Assembly: GCF_963678635.1 (NCBI RefSeq)
Contig: NC_087068.1
Span: 21,355,029-21,419,028, forward strand
Reading direction: 5' to 3'
Length of the DNA stretch: 64,000 nucleotides
Source: Symsagittifera roscoffensis
Lineage: Eukaryota; Xenacoelomorpha; Acoela; Convolutidae
Below are positions 35,501 to 45,739 of the stretch, in pieces; the first letter of the stretch is position 1, and each line of letters begins with the position of its first letter. The notes beneath the pieces were generated by a model that ran no database searches, was not told where the DNA came from, and saw only the letters and a program-made list of their open reading frames with translations. The position numbers were made by a program, and so were the translations under genes.

Positions 35501-38500
35501 ATATTTCCCCTCCGAAAGTAAGGCTACCATTGCATACACAAATTTCAGTCCATCCGGGAGATATGCATATCCCGGAGACAACGCAAATACTACTCTCAAC
35601 GTCACTTTGTTGAATGTTCCCTCCTTTGTCGCGTCTACCACTTCACCCATTGACTCCAGGATGTCTTTTATCGCGGGCCATACTGCGTTTTCTGCTGTTG
35701 CAGGATCTCTGAGCCTGCTCAGAAAACCTCTACTGTGTAGATGGTCATTGATGCCAGCAAACACAATCGTTATCGGGTTCATTTCTGTCTGCCTTTGTAC
35801 CCCTATAGCCAATGACACTGATTGCAACAGGTCTAGGTCAACTGCGGCCAGCATTATGACGTCCGGCCAAAACAAAGACTTAGAGGTGTACACGAACTCT
35901 GAATTCGCTACTACCATGATCTTGGCCTTTCTCATTTCTGCTTTGTCGTAGGCGGCGAAGATGCTCTCATCTTTCTTTATTGCTGTCAATCCGCCATATC
36001 TCTGGGCATCACCATCTTGGTTCACTTGTTTTGGGTATACTCTCTCCTTCACATGACTAGGTGGTGTCGTCAGTTGCTTGAATATCTTCACGTGTTGTCC
36101 AATTGGCGCTCTCGCCGTCAGGAATCTTCCTGGCCTTTCCTCACGATTCCTCTCCTCATGGTTCAATCTGACATCCTGCAACGGTCTTGCATTCACAGGT
36201 CCCATTGTGTTATTGGAGGGCAGTCCTTCCAAGTCAGCAAATCTTAAGGCTGTCGTGGAGCTGAAATTTATGCTAGCGGCTATCAACCAGTCTACGCCGG
36301 TTATTGAGTATAATCTGCTGACGGATAGCGTCGCTCCATTTAGCATCCTCCTTGCATCTTCGATGAAGCTTACTTTCTGCAGGTCCAGCTTCATCAGTTC
36401 TTCTTTGTATATGTGCCAGGGAGACGGCATGGGTCTAGACCATAACAATGAGCCTCTGTTCGGTCTCTCTTCTCGACTGCTACTCGTTGTCTCCGATCTA
36501 GTGTCTGATCTGGACGTGCCTGCTACTCCTTCGTTTGGTTGGTTGACGGGTCCTATCCTTCTCCTAGGATGAATTGTCCTCCTCGTCGGTGCTTCTCCCA
36601 ACCGATCCTGCACGTCAGTTCTTCGACCTGATTCGCTGGAGCTTTGTTGCCGGTAATTTATTGCGGCTGGGACTGTACCCAAACGCGTTTCCAGGTTAGG
36701 AGGCACAAAGGTAGTGATCACCGTATCATTCACCGTTCCCTCTTCCTTCAGTACTCCTGTGTCAGAGAGTTCTGCTTCTAACTCGTCCAACCGTTCTTGG
36801 AAGACTCAATTCAACCAAGCTTGTCCCTCGATTGTGTCAAAGTGGATGCCATCCGAAGTCAGTCTGGCTTGCTCCATGGCTCTCAATTCGTGTTCAATGT
36901 CCATAAGGATCATTCTTCCGGCATTTCGATTTGCTAGGTTTCTTATGATGTTGTTCCATCTCATGACTCCCTCGTTGTGCCTTCTTCCTGATGCTGTCAG
37001 GTTTCTTGCGTTCATTGGCACCGTGCAAACGGTCAGTACCGCGCAACTGAACTTCTGCCAGAGAGTGGTGAACAAACACACCATCATTGATTCCCACTGT
37101 GCTTCCTGCTCGTCTGATCCTCTGGAGATATCATTCGTCCCAACTAATATCATCACACTGGGTATCCTCCCGGGATTCATCAGCTCCACCATCCGGTATA
37201 ATTGGGCAATTGTCGCGCCTCCAAAGGCCATCACCGTGGTGACCCATGAGGTCCTCAAATTCGTTAGCACTCGGACTAAGCTGTCTCCCAATATCAGGTG
37301 AGATGTCCCGAGTGGTGGTTGCTGCAGGTTCACAGCCGGGCTCCAGGTAGCTCGATTGAAGCAGGCTCTCGGATCTGTCTCCGGAACTCCCGTGAAATTA
37401 TACTTTAATTGATTATTCTTCTGCACGTCCATTACACGAGACACTTTCTTCGCTGGCATCTTCCTTACTTTTCTCTCTGTGATCTTCGAACTCCCCCTGA
37501 GTGGCGTCACGTCACTTATCCCTTGTCTGATTATTGTCTGGGAGAGTTGTACTCTGCCCGTATCGTCAATCGTTCCATAGGGTGCAGTCACCCCGGAACC
37601 TGGTGCATTCTTGTTAGCGACCAATCGTCCAGCGGTCTCTATCAGTTTTCTCACTGTCTGTTCTACGACGGGATCACCCAAGGTGTCACTAGGATCCGGG
37701 ATTGTTACTCGGTTCGTCTCTGCTGGAAGCCGTGTCTCCGTTGTTTGACTCATTTCTCGAGGTGTCAAGAGCTCCATCGGGGACTGCCCACGAGGAATAT
37801 CCCTTGCAGGTATCACTTTCTCAATGGACGTCGTCAACGCCACCTGCTCCGATCGCTCTTTGTATTCCTGCCTTAAGCGTTCGATCTCTTGACCCTGCTT
37901 TTTGTTGCAGTCTTCAAACAACTTTCTCCACATGTCCCGGTCTTCCTCCATCGCCAGCATGGTCTTCGTCATATCGTTTAACTCCTTCTTCGTACTTCTC
38001 AACTGATCGTTCATCTCGTCCAGATCTTGTATGGTTTGGTTCGTCTGAACCTTCTGTGTTGGTTTCGCCCCTTTTGGTGGCACAGCTACTCTCAGTGGTG
38101 AACCAGACGAGGTCGCCTCGCTGTTCATCTCCTGATGCATTCTCGTCAGCCCAGGTTTGGGCTTGGAGGGCATTGGCATCTCACCTGGTTGGTAAGTCCT
38201 AGAACTTCCCAACCCAGGCTCATTCGCCAAGTCACTCCCTGAGAGAGCCCCGTTTCTCCACCTCATCACTCTCATGTTCGGGCGGTCTAGTACTCCTCTT
38301 TCTCCATATGCTGCCATCAACAGGACTTCCGTGGGGCGGTCCCCACGGTTGTCGTGCCCCAAGATGTTAATCAGGGCGGTCAGCAACATGACCACCTCTG
38401 GGTCCTCCAGAGCGAAGTCTCGTTCGATCAGCCGACGATAGATCGCATCTACCATCGGTCCTACATATGCCTCTGCCAGGTCCATCAATTCATCCAGGTT

Positions 38501-38512
38501 GAAATTATCCAT
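29567..38512 (-). pseudogene. Element C ORF3 (about 2,980 codons, SGNH-bearing)
   Basis: Starts at the ATG 38512 (MDNFNLDELMDLAEAY) and ends at 29567. Parts: conserved N-terminus; proline-rich linker and coiled coil; SGNH hydrolase domain (36800-37310) with all four blocks: HLILGDSLVR, FGGATIAQ, VGTNDISRG, DGIHFD; second SGNH-like domain (35310-35940) with FAGINDHLHSRG but no clear GDSL or DxxH; a large unrecognised part with an acidic Ser/Gln-rich linker (about 33260-33560). Near the end are cysteine-rich motifs GLEGHVC, PCHCLLQTWWYP and LCLHNSFCRNRE...PCC that D also keeps. No membrane features are seen. It looks nearly whole, with about one break. SGNH enzymes are usually esterases or acetylhydrolases; the substrate here is unknown. 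Confidence 0.88.
36800..37310 (-). other. SGNH/GDSL hydrolase domain of element C ORF3
   Basis: Block I GDSL (catalytic Ser) near 37290, block II Gly in FGGAT, block III Asn in GTND (near 37135), block V Asp and His in DGIHFD (near 36840-36853). Spacing (about 180 residues overall) and order fit the SGNH fold. The D element keeps the same four blocks. Confidence 0.85.
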
Positions 38513-38914
38513 ACTGTTCTTCTCCAAATTTAATTTGATTTCGATTTCAAGTTTTGACTCAAGTGAGCAATTAAATGATCAATCAGGATCTAGAAAAGAA
38601 ATCACGAATGTCACACTTGTCAATTTCACCCTAACATACATCGTTAAAATTTGCTTAAAGACAGTTCAGATAAAAAGATATTTATCCTAAAATTTATTAA
38701 AATCAATTGGTCTCTAAAATTTTGGAATTCGACCTAAGATTGGACAGTCCAAACTTTGGATCTATTCCCAAGATCGTCATTTAGTTGTTCATGGTCACTA
38801 ACCCCTACTTACCCATGATCTCAATAACCTAACACATAACATAACCTAACATAACACACATATCACATATTACATGCAACTTGGTCTTTGGCCTAACACC
38901 CTCTCGCACATCAC
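38513..38914 (-). other. Spacer between pol and ORF3, element C
   Basis: No gene. Contains the acceptor-like TTTCTTTTCTAG (complement of 38590-38602), a GGGTAAGT donor-like site near 38810, and an (ATAAC)n-type run near 38830-38862. All three have counterparts in B. Confidence 0.6.
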
Positions 38915-38917
38915 TCA

Positions 38918-39364
38918 GCCTATACTTAAGTAATATTTCTTATGTAGATATACTTGTATGTTCGTATCAGAGAATATCACGTGTACAAGCGCGTACAATT
39001 CCCGAGGATGCAGTCTTCCTCTATTTGGATCGTACACTGGAAGCGAAAGCTCCTTCACGTCCATTTCCACAAGGAAGTCCCTCAGCCTCGTCAAAGACAA
39101 GACTAGATTTTCTGGGTCCACATGTTGCTTCTCTGTCGCCCTCGTTACCAGGAAGCATAAGTACTTTCCCGGTATTTGCGACACCGCCGGGGGTAAGGCT
39201 GCTACGCCCCCTATCCCCGGTCTTTGCTTCCAAAGGAATTCCACGTTTTTATATTCCCTCTTAAAATCTGCCGCTAGCGCCGTCCTAAAACTCATGTCTG
39301 CGGTGATTGCTATCGCACATGTTCTGTTTGTGAGTATGAAATCACTATCTGTTAGTACTATGTT
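38918..39364 (-). other. Macro domain (TARG1/OARD1-like) at the Pol C-terminus, element C
   Basis: 149 residues nearly identical to the B copy, from NIVLTDSDFILTNR to the Pol end. Same match to TARG1 as in B, including YLCFLVTRA, PENLVLSLTRL and SDTNIQVYL. The segment is open and follows the integrase GPY/F-like module and an acidic extension of a few hundred residues. It would place an ADP-ribose-binding module on the integrase side of Pol. Confidence 0.76.
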
Positions 39365-42300
39365 ACTTGAATATTCATTTGGTAAGTTAAAATATGACTC
39401 AACTACCCTGCCTATGTCAGGTTTCTTAGGTTCTTCGCCTGTTTCTGCTTCTAAGTTTCCTGTCTCTCTTGCTATTCTCAATTTTTTTATTATCAAGTTT
39501 TCAGTTTGGGTAAGTCCTACCCCCACTCCCCGGACAAAAATATCCATCGGCGTCCCCGTCGATCGCATACCGGGTATTAAGTCAAGATTAGAAGCTGGAA
39601 TGAGAAGTTGTCCTTCCTGGGCAGCCCAGGAAGGATCATCTCGTTCGGTCTTAATGTATTTCGCGCTTTCGCGATCTACGTCTTGAATCGTAACGCTGGT
39701 CTTATCAGGGTCTGATGTCATTTCGTTCAGCCACTCTAAGACACGCAGGTTCGTCAGGTCTTGTTCATTTGACTGCTGTTGCTCATCGTCGAACTCCACC
39801 TCGGGTTTCGACCAGTCGTCAACCCACTCATCGTTGTGATCATCGACTATACCAATGTCCTGTGACACTGTTATTTCCTCTAAACCCACTACTTCCTCCA
39901 CTATTTTCTTTAGATCTATCCTATCCACTACAAAGTCGTCACCGTAAGGATTGTATTTCTTTCTTAGTCTCGTCCCGTCTTTCTGACGAGTCTGCATCGT
40001 GAACGGAAGATCTGGTTCCATGTTCTTGGGAACCTCTGTCTGTTCGGAATCCTGCCAATCTTCCTCTGCGTAGGGCAAGGTTTCATCGTCCGCTTCGATC
40101 TGTTCGTTTGGATCCAGGTCCAATGGTGTATCCGTACCTTCCTCTACGACTTCGTTTCCATCGTTCTTCTCCCTGGTGCCTTTTTCATTGACCTCACAAG
40201 CAGGATCCATCATTAGATAATCCCCTTCTTCCATGTCTGCAGGTATACACCAGTCTTCTGTCGATGGATTGTGTGGCTTGATGTTCTCGTAGTGGGCGGC
40301 TCGGCCAGTACTCAGTCTATAAAAGCGTCCCTCTTGGTGCACCTCTGTAATCATGAAGGGTCCCCTCCACTTCTTCAGAAGCTTTTTTGTCCCTTTCGGT
40401 GGTATAACGTTCTGAAATACCCATACGTAGTCTCCCACCGAGTAAGCCTTTGCACCAGCTGCTTTCTTGTCGAATCTTTTCCTCTGCCTTGCCTGTGCCT
40501 GCTGAGTGTTTCGTCTACACAAGTCGTTCAACTCCTGTTGGCGTCTGATCACATCCCTCACGTAGACCTGTGGGGATGTTTTCTTTCCCTCATACTCTGG
40601 GTAGAAGAATGTCAAGGGTAAAGATTTCTCGTGTCCCGTCAGCATCATGTGTGGACTGACTCCAGTGGTGGAGTGTTGCGTGCTATTATAAGCTCCCATC
40701 ACCTGTGGAAGGTATCTGTCCCAATCGGTCATATACCTGGAACAGTATACTCTCAGCATCGATACTAACGTCCTATTCTGTCTTACCACTAAGCCATTCG
40801 TCTGAGGGTGGTATGTCGTGGAGTGAGCCTGAGCGACCTGTGACCGTCTCATAAGCTCTTTCGTAAGCTCGCCTACGAAAGCCGTTCCATTGTCCGATTG
40901 AAACGTCATTGGACATCCGTGTCTTGCTATCCACGTATTGATCAGGTGGTCGCATGTCTCTTCCGCCGAGGCAGTTATGCAGGGCATGGCCTCTGCATAC
41001 TTCGTGAAGTGATCTATCATGACCAAGACTTGGTTATAACCGCTGTCTGTCATGCATATCTTCTGGTGATCTATCTGCACGACCTCGTTGAATTCAGACG
41101 ACTCAATCGATTGTAGAGGAAATCGCAACTTCCTAGGATCCTTGACCTGTTGGCATGACAGACATGCTGTCACCCATTTCTCGCATGCCTTTTTCATCCC
41201 AGGCCACTCAAAGCGCTTCAGGATCCTCTGATACACTTTGTCGATCCCTTGATGGCCCATCTGATCATGCGACCTGAATAATAGTTCTGTCTGATAGAGT
41301 TGCGGCAACACTATCGCGTTTTATTTGTATAAGACCTTGTCTTCTTCTCTTCTCCTGCAAGCCACGATCCCGTCCTTGTTCAGATATAATCTCCCCTCCT
41401 TCTGCATGAAGTATTGTCTCAGGATCCTATAGCTGTCTTCTTCCAGGTCACCTTTGTCAGGTGCACCGTTTTCTATCCACCTTTTTAGGTTGCTTGTCAT
41501 GCGATTATTTCTCTGCGCCCTTAGAAGGTCCGAGAGTCTGTATCTCGCCTTCAAGTACATCTTCATGACTCTCATCTGACTGTTCAGCTCGTTGGGCTGA
41601 TGTGTGTCTTCTTCCATCTTAACGCACCAAATCTTCGCCAACGGTTGTGTTTCTTGTTGAAACGGCTGAAGATCAGTCCTGACTACCTCTTTCTGCGGCA
41701 ACAGGCTTATCGAACGTTTCGATACCGCTATCGTTTCTAAGTCATCCGCTGCGTTGTCAAAGACTCTTTCGCTTGATATTAGGTAGCGATCACTGTCAGG
41801 ATCCTGGTACACCTCTCTGTCCAGGTTTCTCGCCCGAGTTTCCACTAGTAGCGTGTGTATCGCCAGTTCTGACAGTTCTGATCCCGAGGTCGAATCCCTG
41901 TCTGAATAGGTGTTCATTCTCGAGCTTTCTGTCTTATCATCCGTCGAAGGTGTTGTGCTGGAGACTGCACGCTCCTCCTGATCATGTCCGTATTTCCTTC
42001 GCATCCATCTGAACTCCCCGGACAAAACTTTGTTCTCTAGGTCCTGTTTCTCATCAGGAATTTTCTCGTCTATCTCGGACTCCCCGGACAAATTCACTTG
42101 TCCCGGGTGTTGATCTTGTGATTGCTGGTTTTTCTCCTCATCCTTCTCCCCGGACAAATAGTCTTGCAGCAGATTTTGTTCTACCTCTTCACCCTCTTTT
42201 TCCCGGTCTACAAAGGTGACAGTTTTCTTTTGCTTGCCGCTCTCCCGTCCTTTCTGTCCGTAAGAAGTACTGGTTAAAATCTCCTGGGGTATTGAGGATA

Positions 42301-45300
42301 CTAGTTGCTGAACTATTGTCCTACAATCCCTCTTGTTCTCTTCGTGCTGTTGTCTGGACGGCATGATCTTCACTTTCTCACTGACTGTTAGCGATGCCAC
42401 TGCTGCTGTCCACTCGGGGTCATCTCTGGTCACTTCTCTTTCTAACAATCCACCCAGTATCCGCATCACTTGTGGTGTGACTTGCACCGTTTTATCCAAT
42501 AATGAGAGGCTGTTTATATTCATGCGAGAGAGTTCTTGCTGGACCAGGTTCGAGCGCAGCAACAAATCTAAGGGGACTGGATCCTCCTTGGACAGGATCT
42601 TTATCTCAGCTGCTTTCTCTACAGGTAACTCAGGATGCCCTGGAATTGGATGTCCAGACTTATCCAACCATCTCGTTAAGGGAAGCGCTTCATAAGTTTC
42701 TTTGTCCAGAAACGAGAATCCCTCCTTTACTTCCGCCTGATTGGCCTGCTTCTGCTCCAATCTTTCATAGAACTCAGTTTTCTTGCTGAGACTGTCAGCA
42801 TTCTGATGTTTATCACGCATCCTATGTTCGATTATCATATGGTAGCCATCCAATCTGACTATCCATCTACCAATATAACTCTGATCCATCGAGTAGGTCT
42901 TCAACCAGGATAACGCTCTGTTGTCCACGCGTAACTTGAAGGGAGCGCTCCCCAAGTATGCACGGTACTTCTCCACGAAGGTAACTACTGCAAACATTTC
43001 TGCTTTTGGTGCGCCATATTTCATCTCTGTGTCACTCAGGACCTTGCTGCCGTATGCAATGGGACGGAGAACTGTTCTTCCGTTCCATTCTTGCTCTTGA
43101 TGCAAGATTCCTGAGATGGCCACCACCGATGCGTCCGTGTCAAGAACATACATGCCCTTTTCTGTAGGCATGCCTAGCACTGGCGCTTCGCACAGTTCCC
43201 GCTTTATGTTCTCGAAAGCAACTTGTGCTTCATCGTTCCATTCGAAGTTCTTCCCTTTGTTGCGCATCAGCTTCTGCATCGGATACACCTTGTCCGCATA
43301 TCCTTTAATGAATTCACGGTAGTAATTGGCAAACCCTAGGAAGCTCATGAGCTGTGTGTCCGTTCTAGGAGCTTTCCATGTCAGCACAGCCTCTACTGCT
43401 TCTGGATCTGGCCTCACACCATGCCGGTCCACCATTCTTCCCAGGTACTTGATCGAATCCCTAAGGATTTCACATTTCGATGGTTTGCATTTCAAGCCTG
43501 CTCTTTTCATACATCCGAAGACCTCATCGAGTCGATCAATGTGATCCTCCAGGGTTGGTGTCGCTATGACTACGTCATCCACGTAGCACATCAAGAGATT
43601 CCCGTACTTTTTGGTCACTCCTGTCAAAGCCTGAGCCATCAGCCTTTGAAAGGTTGCTGTTGCATTGCACAAGCCGAAGGGCATCCTCTTCCACTGGTAC
43701 AACCCCAATTCGCACGCGAATCCTGTTTTCTCCCTGTCCTTCTTTCGCAGAGGAACCTGCCAGAAGGCAGAACCCAAGTCCAATGTGGTGAAGAACTTTG
43801 CATCACCAAGTTTGGATAGGCTCTCGTCTATTCGCGGTATCGGGTACGCGTCTTTAATCGTTACCGCGTTCAAGTAACGAAAGTCGCAACAAAATCTAAG
43901 CTGCCCCCCTTTCTTTTTCGCCATTACTACTCCGCAAGCCCATGGTGATTTCGAGGGTTCTATCATGTCGTATTCAAGCAACATTTCTATTTCCGCTCGG
44001 CACGCTTCCGATTTATGTGGCGTCATTCGCCTTGCGCCTTCCCTATGGGGAACGGCGCCCTCTTCTAGTTCGATTTCGTGTTCGACGAAATTACAGCAAC
44101 CGATGTCCGCCTTATGTTTTGAAAATACTTCGGCGTTCCGATCTAGGAGGTCCCGCAATTTTTCAAAATCTCCCTCACCTATTTTTCCTTTTAAATGTTC
44201 TATTTCTGGCAAAACCGGTTTGTCAGAATCTAGTTCATATGACGAGGGGCGTTCCAGAAAATTCGAGCAGCTTGATAAGCCGTCGTCCGTTTCGGATTTC
44301 ATTGAAAACAATTTATGAATAGATTTTAATTCATTAATTCTCTTTAAGATTTTATCTTTATTTGCATGATAAGGACAGTCTTTCACACTATATTTCTTCA
44401 AGTTTTGTGTCTCTTCATAGTCGGTCCTCATCGGCAATGCGTAACCAAGCTTCTTTCCACGCTGGATTGAAACCGTGGTGTCTAGTGTGTTCAACAACAC
44501 ACTGACACACAGTCCGTTTCGCGTTACCGAGAAGCTCCGGCCTAAAATCACCGAACTCTGACTATTTGGATTCGGTACTAAGCAAACCTGTTTGCTATCA
44601 CTTAACGAATTTAAATTTCTCATTCTAAAAATTGCTACTACAGCTTGTCCTGGTTGTAACTTTACTTTTCTATCCAAAAAAACTGGTACCTTATTTTCAT
44701 CTGTTATTATCCTATTAATTGGTCTCTTAACATACTTTCGGTCCGGGTTTCTAATCCGTATTAGACCGTTGTTCAAGTCAATCATCACGTCAAAATTCCT
44801 GACAAAATCTCTGCCCAAGATGAATTGGTCGGCGTCGTCCAGATTCTCTACCACCAGGAAGCTCATCCAAAGGTTCCGTCCTCCCATGTGAAGGACCGTC
44901 ACCGGTGTTCTTCCGGCTACGTAGATAGCTCCTCGATTTGCAGCGGCTAGTCGGAGATTCGTAGGAATCAAGTCTTCCCGCGTGAAGCCCATTCTCTCCC
45001 AGGTTTTTATCGGCATCACACTCACCACCGCGCCTGTGTCCAGAAGCCCTGTGACTCCGATTTTTGATCCGTTGGTGTCAAGCAGGTGTGCTGTCACATC
45101 TGCTTCATATCCAATATGTACCGCGTCTTGTTCCATCATGGCGTCATGGCCTATCCTGCGGACTTTGAGTTCCTCTTCACCCAAATAGATCTGCCCCATT
45201 TGGTCATCATCTGTTGTTATGTAAGTCCTGGTGTAGATGCTGATTCCATCCACGTTCAGCATTATTTGATACGGCCCATAGACCTCCAAGTAGCGTCCAT

Positions 45301-45660
45301 GAAGTTTCTTCATGCGAGGGCCACCCGTCGTTAGTAGTGCTCGCACAGCTCTCGACTCAGTGCGTGGCTCCACCTGCCTCAGATAATCTGCATATGTGTC
45401 CAAATGCATTAAAGTGAACTCTGATGGTTCACTCAAATTTCTTATTACCTGGTGTCCAGCCACTGAGATTATCGACTGTATCTTCTTTCCTTGCGGCGCC
45501 ATGCCGAACCTCTTACCGGAGATCACTTTAAGTTTCATATCTAAACTGCTTGGTGTTTTCGTCTCCTCGAACTCCGTTGCCTCGAAGGTATTCAGTTGCT
45601 CCTGAAGCTTTTCATTTTCCAGTTCAAGTTTCACTTTTTGTTCGATCTCTTTCGTCACCA
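39365..45660 (-). pseudogene. pol: Element C pol: protease, RT, RNase H, integrase
   Basis: In sense order: coiled coil then protease (LLDTGAVVSVMP near 45030-45050); reverse transcriptase with LRFCCDFRYLNAVT, MPFGLCNATA and YVDD (near 43575); RNase H (DTDASVVAISGI near 43120; typical gypsy VDNRALSWL); linker with the LSGE repeat (42014-42158); integrase HHCC zinc domain (HDQMGHQG near 41260) and catalytic core (SDNGTAF near 40880); GPY/F-like WRGPFMITE near 40360; acidic extension ahead of the macro domain. Sequence and order are those of Ty3/gypsy Pol, which makes cDNA in particles and integrates it in the nucleus. It looks nearly whole. Confidence 0.92.
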
Positions 45661-45739
45661 ATTCCTGCTGTACTCTATTTAGAGCATCCTTTGCGGCTGC
45701 CTTATAATCGATCTTGAAGTCATCGGCCGCAGTTGCTGG

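Noticed and set aside
29567-38512. ORF3 as an envelope gene
   Set aside because: Its position suits env, but no signal peptide, membrane anchor, furin-like site or fusion peptide is visible, and SGNH domains are.
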